Shown here: positions 41,907 through 51,396 of the stretch, piece by piece
Position numbering within the stretch: the first letter of the stretch is position 1
Layout: each line of letters starts with the position of its first letter
DNA from: Xylophilus ampelinus
GTDB lineage: Bacteria > Pseudomonadota > Gammaproteobacteria > Burkholderiales > Burkholderiaceae_C
Reading direction: 5' to 3'
NCBI RefSeq assembly: GCF_901875635.1
Contig: NZ_CABFMN010000139.1
Coordinates: 69,278-133,277, forward strand
DNA length: 64,000 nt
The notes under the pieces: generated by a model
Seen by the model: the letters and a program-made list of their open reading frames with translations, nothing else
Databases searched by the model: none
Told to the model about the DNA's origin: nothing
Position numbers and translations under genes: made by a program

Positions 41907-43051
41907 GCGTGGAACCCCAGCTGCCGCGCCGCCAGGTCGCGCATCACCTCCTCGGCCCCACCGCCGATGGCGTTGACCTTCACCTCGCGGTAAATGCGCT
42001 CCACCGTCACGCCGCGGATGAAGCCCGCGCCGCCGTGCATCTGCACCGCCTCGTTGGCGCAGAAGGCCATGGTCTGCGTGGCCTGGTTCTTCAGCAGGCA
42101 GATCTCGCCCACCGGCGCGTCGCCGTGCTCGACGCGCCAGGCCAGCGTCTCGAGCATGGCCTGCGTGGCTTCGATGCGCATCGCCATGTCGGCCAGCTTG
42201 TGGCGCGTGACCTGCTGGTCGATCAGCTTGCCGCCGAACATCTCGCGCTGCTTCGCCCAGGCCAGCGCTTCGTCCAGGCACACCTGCGCGAAGCCGTTCG
42301 CACCCGCAGCCAGGAAGATGCGCTCGCGGTTGAAGTTCTGCATGATGGCCTTGAAACCCTGGTTCTCGGTGCCCACGAGGTTGTCCACCGGCACGCGCAC
42401 GTTGTCGAAGTGCAGCGTGGCGGTGTCCGAGCACAGCCAGCCCATCTTGGACAGCGGCGTCTGAGTGAAGCCCGGCATGCCCTTCTCGATGAGCAGCAGC
42501 GACACGCCGGCCGGACCCTGGCCGCCGGTGCGCACGGCCACGGTGTAGAAGTCGGCGCGGATGCCCGAGGTGATGAAGGTCTTGGAACCGTTGACGACGT
42601 AGTGGTCGCCGTCGCGCCGGGCGGTGGTCTTCAGGTTGGCGACGTCGGAGCCGCCCGAGGGCTCGGTGATGCCCAGCGCGCTGATCTTCTCGCCCCGCAT
42701 CACCGGTGGCAGCACCTTGCGTTTGAGCGCCTCGCTGCCGGCGTTGACGATCGGCGGGCAGCCGATGGTGTGCGACAGCAGGCTGGCCAGCACACCGCCG
42801 CCGCCGCAGCGTGCGAGCTCCTGGGCGGCGATGATGGTCATGAAAAGGTCGCCATCGTTGCCGCCGTACGCCTCGGGAAAGCCCAGGCCCAGCAGCCCGA
42901 GTTCGGCGGCCTGTCGGTACAGCTCGCGCGGGAAGCTCGCCTGGTTCTCCCAGGTCTCGACGTTCGGCGTGATTTCGCGCGCGACGAAACGCCGCACGGC
43001 GGCCCGGAAGGCCTCGTGCTCGGCGGTGTAGAAGGGGCTGGATCGGCTCAT
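41903..43051 (-). CDS. Acyl-CoA dehydrogenase 9 (isovaleryl-CoA dehydrogenase-like base)
   Basis: ACAD of 382 residues with LGITEPSGGSDVANLKT, FITSGIRADFYT, REMFGGKLIDQQVTRHKLAD and QMHGGAGFIRGVTVERIYRE. The C-terminal IGGGAEEVMRD has Gly where MCAD has Glu. The base is probably the Glu in NRERIF, as in isovaleryl-CoA dehydrogenase. The ATG at 43051 has GGAGA at good spacing; a TTG at 43069 is less likely. It directly precedes ACAD 8 and follows the biotin carboxylase gene by 37 nt, which fits a branched acyl-CoA route of the isovaleryl/citronellyl type. Confidence 0.9.
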   Translation of the reverse strand: MSRSSPFYTAEHEAFRAAVRRFVAREITPNVETWENQASFPRELYRQAAELGLLGLGFPEAYGGNDGDLFMTIIAAQELARCGGGGVLASLLSHTIGCPPIVNAGSEALKRKVLPPVMRGEKISALGITEPSGGSDVANLKTTARRDGDHYVVNGSKTFITSGIRADFYTVAVRTGGQGPAGVSLLLIEKGMPGFTQTPLSKMGWLCSDTATLHFDNVRVPVDNLVGTENQGFKAIMQNFNRERIFLAAGANGFAQVCLDEALAWAKQREMFGGKLIDQQVTRHKLADMAMRIEATQAMLETLAWRVEHGDAPVGEICLLKNQATQTMAFCANEAVQMHGGAGFIRGVTVERIYREVKVNAIGGGAEEVMRDLAARQLGFHA

Positions 43052-43088
43052 CGTGGGTCTCCGGGCCAATGCGGGTAATTCAGTCTGT

Positions 43089-45059
43089 TCAAGCGGCTTC
43101 CTCGATCAGCTTCACGACCAGCGCGCGCGTGGCCAGCTGTTCGCCCACCGCGGCACCGACACGCTCGACGACGCCGTCGCGACGCGCCAGCAGTTGGTGT
43201 TCCATCTTCATGGCCTCGAGGACCGCGACGCGCTGGCCCTTCACCACCCTGTCGCCCGCCGACACCAACACGGCGAGCAGGCGGCCGTTCATCGGTGCCA
43301 GCACGCTCGATTCGCCGGCGGCGTCGTCGCGCTGGGGCGGAGCGTAGGTGAGGTCATCGAAACTGCGTGTCTGGCCGTCCAGCGCCAGATGCAGGCGGCC
43401 GCCGGCGAACACCGCCGTGGCCTGCGTGTGCAGCCCGTCGATGGCCAGCCGATGGTGGGCAGCGTCGCGCCCGAGAAGGGCGATGTCGTGTGCGGCACCC
43501 GCGGGGCACTCGACGCGGAACCGCCCGGCACCGAGCACGGTGACGTGGGCGTTGACACGGTCCCCGTCCGCGCCCAGCACCAGTGGCCAGCGCGCCGGCC
43601 CGTTGGAGCGGAAGCCGAACTGCGCGCCTCGGTACGCGCTGGCGTCGAACCACAGGGCGGCGGCGACCGCCAGCGCCCGCGAATTCGCCTCGGCTGCGCG
43701 CAGCCGCTCCGGGGGAAAGTTCCTGCCGATGAAGGCGGTGGTCGCCTGGCCGGCCACGAACTCGGGGTGCGCCGCCGCGTCCGCGAGGAAGCGCAGGTTG
43801 GTGGGCAGGCCCAGCACGCAGGTGTTGCCCAGCGCTCCGACCAGGCGCCGCCGCGCTTCATCGCGCGTGGCGCCGTGGGCGATGATCTTGGCGACCATCG
43901 GGTCGTAGAAGGGGCTGACCGCCTGCCCCTGCGCCAGGCCGTGGTCGACGCGCACGCCGCTGCCCGCAGGCGGCTGCCACAGCGCCACCTCGCCGCTTTG
44001 CGGCAGGAAGTCGCTGGCCGGGTCTTCGGCATACAGGCGCACTTCGATGGCGTGGCCGGTGAGGTGAACCTCGTCCTGCGTCAGCGGCAGCGCCTCGCCG
44101 CGCGCCACGGCGAGCTGCCAGGCCACGAGGTCGAGCCCGGTGATGCATTCCGTCACCGGGTGCTCGACCTGCAGCCGCGTGTTCATCTCCAGGAAGTAGA
44201 AGTTGCCGTCGCGGTCGAGCAGGAACTCCACCGTGCCGGCGCCGACGTAGTCCACTGCGCGCGCCGCGGTGACGGCCGCCGCGCCCATGCGTTCGCGCAG
44301 CGCGGCATCGACGGCCGGTGAGGGCGCTTCCTCGAACACCTTCTGGTGGCGCCGCTGCACGGAGCAGTCGCGCTCGCCGAGGTGGATGACGTGGCCGTGG
44401 CGGTCGCCGAAGACCTGCACCTCGACGTGGCGCGGCTCGATCACCGCGCGCTCCAGAATCAGTTCGTCAGAGCCGAAAGCGTTCGCGGCCTCCGAGCGGG
44501 CGCGTGCCAGCGCATCGGGCAGGTCGGCCAGGTCGTGCACCAGCCGCATGCCGCGGCCGCCGCCGCCGGCCGCCGCCTTCACCATGATCGGCGCGCCGAT
44601 CTCGCGCGCCTGGCGCAGCAGGTTGGCGTCGGACTGATCGCTGCCCTGGTAGCCCGGCACGCAGGGCACACCGGCGGCGAGCATCAGCCGCTTGGCGGCG
44701 GCCTTGTTGCCCATCTGTTCGATCGAGTGCGGATCGGGGCCGATGAACACCAGGCCGGCAGCCTGCACGGCGCGCGCGAACTCGGCGTTTTCGGACAGGA
44801 AGCCGTAGCCGGGATGGATGGCGTCGGCACCGCTGGCGGCCGCGGCGCGCAGCACGACGTCGATGCTGAGGTAGCTCTCGCGCACCGGCGCCGGGCCGAT
44901 GCACAGCGCCTCGTCGGCCTGCTGAACGTGCAGCGCGCCGGCATCGGCCTCGCTGTACACCGCCACCGTGCGGTAACCCTGCGCGCGGGCGGTGCGCATG
45001 ACGCGGCAGGCGATCTCGCCGCGGTTGGCGATGAGGATCTTGTGGAAGGAGGTTCGCAT
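43089..45059 (-). CDS. Acyl-CoA carboxylase alpha subunit (biotin carboxylase plus biotin carrier)
   Basis: ATP- and biotin-dependent carboxylase subunit of 656 residues. It has the biotin carboxylase N-domain (LIANRGEIACRV), the ATP-grasp loop VKAAAGGGGRGMR, the EMNTRLQVEHPVTE catalytic stretch and the C-terminal biotinyl site EAMKMEHQ. This length and layout match the alpha subunits of methylcrotonyl-, geranyl- and propionyl-CoA carboxylases. Its partner lies 11 nt upstream. With an AtuA-like protein in the same operon, a 3-methyl-branched enoyl-CoA substrate is favoured, but sequence alone does not decide. Confidence 0.92.
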   Translation of the reverse strand: MRTSFHKILIANRGEIACRVMRTARAQGYRTVAVYSEADAGALHVQQADEALCIGPAPVRESYLSIDVVLRAAAASGADAIHPGYGFLSENAEFARAVQAAGLVFIGPDPHSIEQMGNKAAAKRLMLAAGVPCVPGYQGSDQSDANLLRQAREIGAPIMVKAAAGGGGRGMRLVHDLADLPDALARARSEAANAFGSDELILERAVIEPRHVEVQVFGDRHGHVIHLGERDCSVQRRHQKVFEEAPSPAVDAALRERMGAAAVTAARAVDYVGAGTVEFLLDRDGNFYFLEMNTRLQVEHPVTECITGLDLVAWQLAVARGEALPLTQDEVHLTGHAIEVRLYAEDPASDFLPQSGEVALWQPPAGSGVRVDHGLAQGQAVSPFYDPMVAKIIAHGATRDEARRRLVGALGNTCVLGLPTNLRFLADAAAHPEFVAGQATTAFIGRNFPPERLRAAEANSRALAVAAALWFDASAYRGAQFGFRSNGPARWPLVLGADGDRVNAHVTVLGAGRFRVECPAGAAHDIALLGRDAAHHRLAIDGLHTQATAVFAGGRLHLALDGQTRSFDDLTYAPPQRDDAAGESSVLAPMNGRLLAVLVSAGDRVVKGQRVAVLEAMKMEHQLLARRDGVVERVGAAVGEQLATRALVVKLIEEAA

Positions 45060-45070
45060 TTCCGTCGCCC

Positions 45071-46690
45071 TCACATCCGCGCCACGCCGAAGCTGTTGGG
45101 CCGCACGCTGCGGGCACGGCCCTCGCGGCACGCGGCCAGCGCCAGCGACAGCACGGCGCGCGTGTCGCGCGGGTCGATGATGCCGTCGTCCCACAGCCGC
45201 GCGGTGGCGAACAGCGAGTGCGACTCCATGTCGAAGCGCTTCAGGATCTCGGAGCGCATGCCCTCGAGCAGGTCCTCGGGCGGCGCCTTGCCGGCGCGCG
45301 CCATCTTCTCCTCGGTGACGATGCGCATCACCATCGCCGCCTGCTCGCCGCCCATCACCGCCACGCGCGCGTTGGGCCACGCGAAGACGAACTGCGGGTC
45401 GTAGGCGCGCCCGCACATGCCGTAGTTGCCGGCACCAAAGGAGGCGCCGATCATCAGCGTGATGCGCGGCACCTTGCAGTTGGTGACGGCCTGGATCATC
45501 TTCGCGCCGTGCTTGATCATGCCGACCTGCTCGACCTCCTTGCCGACCATGAAACCGGTGGTGTTCTGCAGGTAGATCAGCGGCGTGCCGGACTGCTCGC
45601 ACAGCTGCATGAACTGCGTGGCCTTGTTCGCGCCCTGCGGGTCGATCGGGCCGTTGTTGCCGATGAAGCCGCAGGGCTGGCCCTCGATGGCGCCGTGTCC
45701 GCACACGGTGGCGGCGCCGAACTCGGGCTTGAAGTCGAGGAAGTCCGAATCATCGATCAGGCGCGCGAGCAACTCGCGCACGTCGTAGGGCTGGCGGTAA
45801 TCCGGCGGCACCAGGCCGGCAATCTCCTCGGCGGCGTAGCGCGGCGGCTTCCAGCCGCGCCCGGTGCCCTGGCCGGGCTTGTCGTTCCACGGCATGCGCG
45901 CGAGCACGTCGCGCGCGATGCGGATGCCGTCGGCATCGTCCTCGGCCAGGTACTCGGCCACGCCGGAGACCCGGGTGTGCATCTCGGCGCCGCCCAGTTC
46001 CTCGTCACCGGCAATCTCGCCCGTGGCCGCCTTCAGCAGCGGTGGGCCGGCCAGGAAGGCCTTGGCGCGGCCGCGCACCATGATCACGTAGTCGGACATG
46101 CCCGGCAGATACGCGCCGCCGGCAGTGGAGTGGCCGTGCATCACGGTGACCTGCGGAATGCCGGCGGCCGACAGCCGCGCCTGGTTGGCGAAGCCGCGGC
46201 CGCCTTCGATGAACACCTCGCCCACGTGCATCAGATTGGCGCCTCCCGATTCGACCAGCCGCACCACCGGCAGGCGGTTCTCCAGCGCGATGGCCTCGGC
46301 GCGCAGGCTCTTGCGCATGCCCATCGGCGTGATGGTGCCGCCCTTGATGGCGCTGTCGGAGGCGATGACCATGCAGCGGATGCCCGAGACGATGCCGATG
46401 CCGGTGATCAGCGCCCCGCCGAGCACGTTCTTCTCGCCGTCGTCGTCGTGCAGGCGCAGGCCGGCCAGCGTGGACAGCTCCAGCCACGGCGAGCCGCGGT
46501 CCAGCAGCAGCGACACGCGTTCGCGCGGCAGCAGTTGCCGGCGCTCGCGAAAGCGCGACTCCATCGCGTTGGAGGTGTCGCGCACGCGACCTTCCAGGTC
46601 GCGGAAGTTGTCGATCAAGGCCAGCATCTGCTGGCGCTGTGCCTGGAAGGCTTCGGACTGCCGGTCGATGGCGGACTCGATGGTGGACAT
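45071..46690 (-). CDS. Acyl-CoA carboxylase beta subunit (carboxyltransferase), MCC/GCC type
   Basis: Carboxyltransferase of 539 residues with RLVESGGANL, HSTAGGAYLPGMSDY, FLAGPPLLKAATGE, LYNTTGF-like LQNTTGFMVG and IGASFGAGNYGMCGRAYDP. The two crotonase-type halves and the length match methylcrotonyl/geranyl-CoA carboxylase beta subunits (about 535). The ATG at 46690 is chosen since the family start MSTIES... follows; translation further upstream enters the FadJ-like gene. It converts a branched 2-enoyl-CoA to a glutaconyl-type CoA, removing a beta-methyl block to beta-oxidation. Confidence 0.92.
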   Translation of the reverse strand: MSTIESAIDRQSEAFQAQRQQMLALIDNFRDLEGRVRDTSNAMESRFRERRQLLPRERVSLLLDRGSPWLELSTLAGLRLHDDDGEKNVLGGALITGIGIVSGIRCMVIASDSAIKGGTITPMGMRKSLRAEAIALENRLPVVRLVESGGANLMHVGEVFIEGGRGFANQARLSAAGIPQVTVMHGHSTAGGAYLPGMSDYVIMVRGRAKAFLAGPPLLKAATGEIAGDEELGGAEMHTRVSGVAEYLAEDDADGIRIARDVLARMPWNDKPGQGTGRGWKPPRYAAEEIAGLVPPDYRQPYDVRELLARLIDDSDFLDFKPEFGAATVCGHGAIEGQPCGFIGNNGPIDPQGANKATQFMQLCEQSGTPLIYLQNTTGFMVGKEVEQVGMIKHGAKMIQAVTNCKVPRITLMIGASFGAGNYGMCGRAYDPQFVFAWPNARVAVMGGEQAAMVMRIVTEEKMARAGKAPPEDLLEGMRSEILKRFDMESHSLFATARLWDDGIIDPRDTRAVLSLALAACREGRARSVRPNSFGVARM

Positions 46691-46745
46691 GCGGTCTTGG
46701 TTTTCTCGAAGAGGGCGTTGGGCGGACAGCGCGCGGATGGGGCCC

Positions 46746-48881
46746 TCAGCGCGCGAAGAAGGTCTTGCCTTCGGCGGCCATCGCGCGCAGGCTCTTCGGC
46801 GGCTCGAAGCGCGGGCCGTGGCGGCGTGCCAACTCGTCGCAGTCGGCCACGAAGGCAGCAACGCCGCGGCTGTGGATCTGTCCGATCGGGCCGCCAAGGT
46901 AGGCCGGGAAACCCCAGCCGAGGATGGCGCCGACGTCGGCGTCGATCGGCGCTCGCAGCACAGCTTCCTCGAGGCAGCGCACGGTTTCGATGGACTGGAT
47001 CGCCATCAGCCGCTGCTTGACCTCGGCCACGCCCGGCTGCACCGACGCCGGCTTCCACAGGCCGGCCAGGCCGGACCACAGGTGCTTGGTGGCACCCTGC
47101 GGATACTCGTAGAAGCCCTTGCCGGCCTTCTTGCCAAGGCGGCCGAGGGCGCTGTCGACCATGCGCTCGCAGACCTCGTCGATGGCGCTGCGCTGGTAGG
47201 CCGAGCCCAGGTCGGCGGCGGTCTGGCGGCGGATGCGGGCCATCAGTTCGAGTGAGACCTCGTCGGCCAGGGCCAGCGGCCCCACCGGCATGCCGGCCAT
47301 GCGGCCGGCGTTCTCGATCAAGGCCGGCGCCACGCCTTCGGCCAGCAGCGTCAGGCCTTCGCCGACATAGGTGGAGAACACGCGGCTGGTGTAGAAGCCT
47401 CGGCTGTCGTTCACGACGATGGGCGTCTTGTGCAGCGCCTTCACGAAGTCGAGCGCGCGGGCCAGGCAGGATTCGCTCGTCGCCTTGCCGACGATGACCT
47501 CGACCAGCGGCATCTTCTCGGCCGGCGAGAAGAAGTGCAGGCCGATGAAGTTGGCCGGCCGCGCCGAGGCCTGCGCCAGGCCGCTGATGGGAAGCGTCGA
47601 GGTGTTGCTGGCGAAGATGGCGTCGGGCGCGAGCTGGGCCTCGGCCTTGCGGGTCACGTCGGCCTTCAGGGCGCGGTCCTCGAACACGGCCTCGACCACG
47701 ATGTCGCAGCCGTCCAGCGCCGCGAAGTCGGCCGTGGGGCAAATGCGGGCCGCCAGCGCGGCGCATTTCTCGGCGCTCAGGCGGCCCTGCTCGGCCTGCT
47801 TGGCCCAGCGCGCCTCGCCATAGGCCTTGCCGCGCGCCGCGAGCTCGGACGTGGTATCCAGCAGCACCACATCGAGCCCGGCCTCGGCCGCCGCGCAGGC
47901 GATGCCGGCACCCATCATGCCGGCGCCGAGGATGCCGACGCGGCGGTAGCTGGCCGGCGGCACGCCCTTGGGCCGGGCGGCGAGCTTGTTGGCTTCGCCG
48001 ATGCCGAAGAACAGCGTACGGATCATGTTCTTCGACACCGGGCCGACGGTGAGCTTGACGAACTCGCGCCCCTCGATCTTCAGGGCGGTGTCGATGTCGA
48101 CCTGGCAGCCGTTGTAGACGCAGCTCATGATCGCTTCGGGCGCCTGGTAGTTGCCGAAGGTCCTGGCGCGCAGCAGCGCATTGCCGGCGGTGAAGGTCTC
48201 GTATCCGGCGGGGCTTTGCACCGGACCGCCGGGAAGCTTGAATCCCTTGCGGTCCCAGGGCTGCACCGCGTCCTCGGGCTTCGCCGCCAGTAGCCAGGCG
48301 CGTGCGCGCGCCAGCAGCTCGGCCGGCGGCACGACCTCGTCCACCATGCCGGCCTTCAACGCCTGCGCCGGCGAGACCTTCTTGCCTTCCAGCAGGTAGG
48401 GCAGGGCGGGCCGGATGCCGATCAGCCGCGGCAGACGCTGCGTGCCGCCGCCGCCGGGCAGCAGGCCCAGGCCCACCTCGGGCAGGCCGATCTGCGCCTT
48501 CGGGTTGTCGGCGGCGATGCGGCGGTGGCAGCTCAGCGCCACCTCGTAGCCGCCGCCCAGCGCGCTGCCGTTGAGCGCCGCGACGAAGGGCTTGCCGCTC
48601 TTCTCGATGCCGCGCATCAGGGCGTGCAGCTCTTCGGTGAAGCGGGTCATGGCCTGCGCGTCGCTGAAGGCCAGCAGCATGTTCAGGTCGCCGCCGGCGA
48701 TGAACTCCGGCTTGGCCGAGGTGACGATCACGCCCTTGACGGCGGGATCGGCGATGGCGCGCCGCACCGCGGCCGCATAGGCGGCCATCGAGGCCGCGTT
48801 GAGGACGTTCATCGGCGCATCGCTCATCTGCCACGTCAATGTGGCGATGCCGTCGGCGCCTGCTTGGTAGTCGATGCTCAT
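46746..48881 (-). CDS. fadJ: Bifunctional enoyl-CoA hydratase / 3-hydroxyacyl-CoA dehydrogenase (FadJ/FadB-like)
   Basis: Multifunctional beta-oxidation enzyme of 711 residues. The N-terminal crotonase domain has both hydratase glutamates (GGGYEVAL and GLPEVGLG), the only crotonase in the window that does. The 3-hydroxyacyl-CoA dehydrogenase domain starts near residue 315 with GAGMMGAGIA and carries SNTSTLPIS, HFFSPAEKMPLVEV and VVNDSRGFYTSRV. With the thiolase encoded 25 nt upstream it forms a complete beta-oxidation pair. The ATG at 48881 is preferred over frames open further upstream, which overlap the thiolase gene. Confidence 0.92.
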   Translation of the reverse strand: MSIDYQAGADGIATLTWQMSDAPMNVLNAASMAAYAAAVRRAIADPAVKGVIVTSAKPEFIAGGDLNMLLAFSDAQAMTRFTEELHALMRGIEKSGKPFVAALNGSALGGGYEVALSCHRRIAADNPKAQIGLPEVGLGLLPGGGGTQRLPRLIGIRPALPYLLEGKKVSPAQALKAGMVDEVVPPAELLARARAWLLAAKPEDAVQPWDRKGFKLPGGPVQSPAGYETFTAGNALLRARTFGNYQAPEAIMSCVYNGCQVDIDTALKIEGREFVKLTVGPVSKNMIRTLFFGIGEANKLAARPKGVPPASYRRVGILGAGMMGAGIACAAAEAGLDVVLLDTTSELAARGKAYGEARWAKQAEQGRLSAEKCAALAARICPTADFAALDGCDIVVEAVFEDRALKADVTRKAEAQLAPDAIFASNTSTLPISGLAQASARPANFIGLHFFSPAEKMPLVEVIVGKATSESCLARALDFVKALHKTPIVVNDSRGFYTSRVFSTYVGEGLTLLAEGVAPALIENAGRMAGMPVGPLALADEVSLELMARIRRQTAADLGSAYQRSAIDEVCERMVDSALGRLGKKAGKGFYEYPQGATKHLWSGLAGLWKPASVQPGVAEVKQRLMAIQSIETVRCLEEAVLRAPIDADVGAILGWGFPAYLGGPIGQIHSRGVAAFVADCDELARRHGPRFEPPKSLRAMAAEGKTFFAR

Positions 48882-48906
48882 GGTGAGGATTCCCGATCGG
48901 CGCGGT

Positions 48907-50115
48907 TCAGACGCGCTCGATGATGGTGGCGGTGCCCATGCCGGCGCCCACGCACAGCGTGGCCAGCCCGGTGGCAAGGTTGCGGCGCTCGAGCTCGTCG
49001 AGCAGGGTGCCGAGGATCATGGCCCCGGTGGCACCCAGCGGATGGCCCATCGCGATGGCACCGCCGTTGACGTTCATGCGCGCGTGCGGCACGTTCATCA
49101 CCTCCATGAAGCGCAGCACCACCGATGCGAAGGCCTCGTTGAGCTCGAACAGATCGATGTCGGAGCAGGACATGCCGGCGAGCTTGAGCGCCTTCTCGGC
49201 CGAGAACGACGGGCCGGTGAGCATGATGGTCGGCTCGCTGCCGACGGAGGCGAACGAGCGGATGCGCGCGCGCGGCTCCAGGCCCAGCCGCTGGCCGACC
49301 TCGGCGTTGCCGATCAGCACGGCGGCAGCGCCGTCGACGATGCCCGAGGAGTTGCCGGCGTGGTGCACGTGTTCGATGCGTTCGAGCTGCGGGTAGCGCT
49401 GCAGCGCCACCGCGTCGAAGCCGGCACGCTCGCCCTGGAGCTTGAACGAGGGTTCGAGCTTGGCCAGCGATTCGATCGTGGTCTCGGGGCGCATGTGTTC
49501 GTCGCGGTCCAGCACCACCAGGCCGTTGACGTCGCACACCGGGACGATCGAGCGCGCGAAGCGGCCCTCGGCCCACGCGGCGGCGGCGCGGCGCTGGCTT
49601 TCCAGCGCATAGGCGTCGACATCGGCGCGCGAATGCCCGTACAGCGACGCGATCAGGTCGGCGGAGATGCCCTGCGGCACGAAGTAGGTGGGCAGCGCCA
49701 CCGCCGGGTCGGCCGGCCAGGCGCCGCCGCCGGTGCCCATGGGCACGCGGCTCATGCTCTCGACGCCGCCGCCGACGGCCAGCGGCGACTGGCCCGACAT
49801 CACCTTGGCCGTGGCCATGTTACAGGCCTCCAGGCCCGAGGCGCAGTAGCGGTTGATCTGCACCCCCGGCGCCGACTCGTCGTAGCCGGCCACCAGCGCC
49901 GCGACGCGGGCGATGTTGGCGCCCTGTTCGCCGACCGGCTCCACACAGCCGAGGATCACGTCGTCGACCAGCGCGGTGTCGAGCCGGTTGCGATCGCGCA
50001 GCGCCTGCAGCGCGGTGACGGCCAGGTGGATCGGCGTGCTGCCGTGCAGCGCGCCGGAGGCGCGGCCCTTGCCGCGCGGGGTGCGCACGGCGTCGTAGAT
50101 GAATGCTTCGGTCAT
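48907..50115 (-). CDS. Acetyl-CoA acyltransferase (thiolase)
   Basis: Thiolytic cleavage of 3-ketoacyl-CoA, 402 residues. The acyl-accepting Cys is in [11 protein letters not shown], the His in [13 protein letters not shown] and the second Cys in [10 protein letters not shown], so all catalytic residues are present. It has the normal length of FadA-type thiolases. It is second in the long operon, between ACAD 10 (63 nt) and the FadJ-like gene (25 nt), and is the only complete thiolase in the window. It would release acetyl-CoA or propionyl-CoA. Confidence 0.94.
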   Translation of the reverse strand: MTEAFIYDAVRTPRGKGRASGALHGSTPIHLAVTALQALRDRNRLDTALVDDVILGCVEPVGEQGANIARVAALVAGYDESAPGVQINRYCASGLEACNMATAKVMSGQSPLAVGGGVESMSRVPMGTGGGAWPADPAVALPTYFVPQGISADLIASLYGHSRADVDAYALESQRRAAAAWAEGRFARSIVPVCDVNGLVVLDRDEHMRPETTIESLAKLEPSFKLQGERAGFDAVALQRYPQLERIEHVHHAGNSSGIVDGAAAVLIGNAEVGQRLGLEPRARIRSFASVGSEPTIMLTGPSFSAEKALKLAGMSCSDIDLFELNEAFASVVLRFMEVMNVPHARMNVNGGAIAMGHPLGATGAMILGTLLDELERRNLATGLATLCVGAGMGTATIIERV

Positions 50116-50178
50116 GGGCTGATGGGGTTGGGGTGAGGGTGGGACGACGGCCCACCGGCGCTTCGGCCGCGCGGCGCG

Positions 50179-51315
50179 TCACAGCGTGCGGCCGACGATC
50201 TCCTTCATGATCTCGTTCGTGCCGCCGTAGATGCGGGAGACGCGGGCGTCGGCATAGGCGCGCGCGATCGGGTACTCCCACATGTAGCCGAAGCCGCCGA
50301 ACATCTGCAGGCAGTCGTCGAGCAGCCGGCAGTGCAGGTCGGTGGTCCAGTACTTGGCCATGGCGGCGGTCGCGGCGTCGAGCTGTCCGTGCAGCAGTTC
50401 GTCCATCAGCCGATCGACGAAGACGCGCATCACCTGCACCTGCGTCTTCCATTCGGCCAGGCGGAAACGGTTGTGCTGGAAGTCGATGATGCGCTGGCCG
50501 AAGGCCCTGCGCTCCTTGGTGTAGTCCAGCGTCCACTGCAGCGCGGCCTCGGCGCCGGCGGCTGCGCCGATGGCGATCTGCATGCGCTCCCAGGCCAGCT
50601 CCTGCATCAGCAGGACGAAGCCCTTGCCTTCGCCGCCGAGGATGTTGGCGGCCGGCACGCGCACGCCGTCGAAGAACAGCTCCGACGTGTCCTGCGCCTT
50701 CATGCCGATCTTCTCGAGGTTGCGGCCGCGCTTGAAGCCGGCCCGGTCGGTCTCCACCAGCACCAGCGAGGTGCCCTTGGCGCCGACGGACGGGTCGGTC
50801 TTGGCGACCACGATCACGAGGTCGGCGTTCTGGCCGTTGGTGATGAAGGTCTTCTGGCCGTTGACGAGGTAGTCATCGCCGTCTCGCAGCGCGGTGGTGT
50901 GCACCGCCTGCAGGTCGCTGCCGGCGCCGGGCTCGGTCATCGCGATGGCGCCGATGACCTCGCCACGCGCCATCGGCGGCAGCCAGCGCCGCTTCTGCTC
51001 CTCGTTGCCGTAGGCCAGGATGTAAGGGGCGACGATGTCCGAGTGCAGCCCGAAGCCGATGCCGCTGGCGCCGGCGCGGGCCACCTCCTCGATCAGCACC
51101 GCGCTGTGCAGCCGGCTGCCGCCGCCGCCGCCATAGGCCTCGGGGATGGCAGGGCAGAGCAGCCCGGCCTCGCCGGCCGCGCGCCAGACGGCTCGCGGCA
51201 CGATGCCCTCGGCCTCCCAGCGCGCGTGGTGGGGCGTGACCTCGCGGTCGAAGAAGCGCCTGACCTGCTCGCGGAAGAGGTCGTGCTCGGCGGTGAAGAG
51301 CGGGCGTTGCAGCAT
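50179..51315 (-). CDS. Acyl-CoA dehydrogenase 10
   Basis: ACAD of 378 residues with [54 protein letters not shown] and [20 protein letters not shown]. The C-terminus reads [16 protein letters not shown], Gly in place of Glu, while the isovaleryl-type Glu is present in AWERMQ. It resembles the long-chain/isovaleryl group. It is the promoter-proximal gene of the 15-gene minus operon; its ATG (51315) lies 51 nt from operator site 6, which it shares with the divergent tetR. Confidence 0.92.
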   Translation of the reverse strand: MLQRPLFTAEHDLFREQVRRFFDREVTPHHARWEAEGIVPRAVWRAAGEAGLLCPAIPEAYGGGGGSRLHSAVLIEEVARAGASGIGFGLHSDIVAPYILAYGNEEQKRRWLPPMARGEVIGAIAMTEPGAGSDLQAVHTTALRDGDDYLVNGQKTFITNGQNADLVIVVAKTDPSVGAKGTSLVLVETDRAGFKRGRNLEKIGMKAQDTSELFFDGVRVPAANILGGEGKGFVLLMQELAWERMQIAIGAAAGAEAALQWTLDYTKERRAFGQRIIDFQHNRFRLAEWKTQVQVMRVFVDRLMDELLHGQLDAATAAMAKYWTTDLHCRLLDDCLQMFGGFGYMWEYPIARAYADARVSRIYGGTNEIMKEIVGRTL

Positions 51316-51360
51316 GGCATCAACTTGGGCGACTGAAGAAAGGCGCCGGCCGACAATTTA

Positions 51361-51389
51361 TCGACCTAACGCTTGTTAGCTGCTACAGT
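51361..51389. promoter_or_regulatory. tetR/ACAD divergent promoter with perfect operator (site 6)
   Basis: CTAACGCTTGTTAG at 51366-51379 is a perfect palindrome. On the plus strand a -35-like TCGACC (51361-51366) and -10-like TACAGT (51384-51389) are separated by 17 bases that contain it. On the minus strand a -10-like GATAAA lies just outside. The regulator would thus control itself and the 15-gene operon. A start at about 51396 would make the tetR mRNA nearly leaderless. Confidence 0.65.
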
Positions 51390-51396
51390 GTACGCC

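Noticed and set aside
43089..45704. A single 871-residue protein covering the carboxylase alpha subunit plus extra N-terminal sequence
   Set aside because: The extra part overlaps the beta-subunit gene out of frame; the conserved start of the biotin carboxylase domain is at 45059.
45071..46690. Naming the carboxylase as methylcrotonyl- or geranyl-CoA carboxylase specifically
   Set aside because: The deciding substrate-pocket residues cannot be judged by eye, and the usual liu or atu neighbours are missing.
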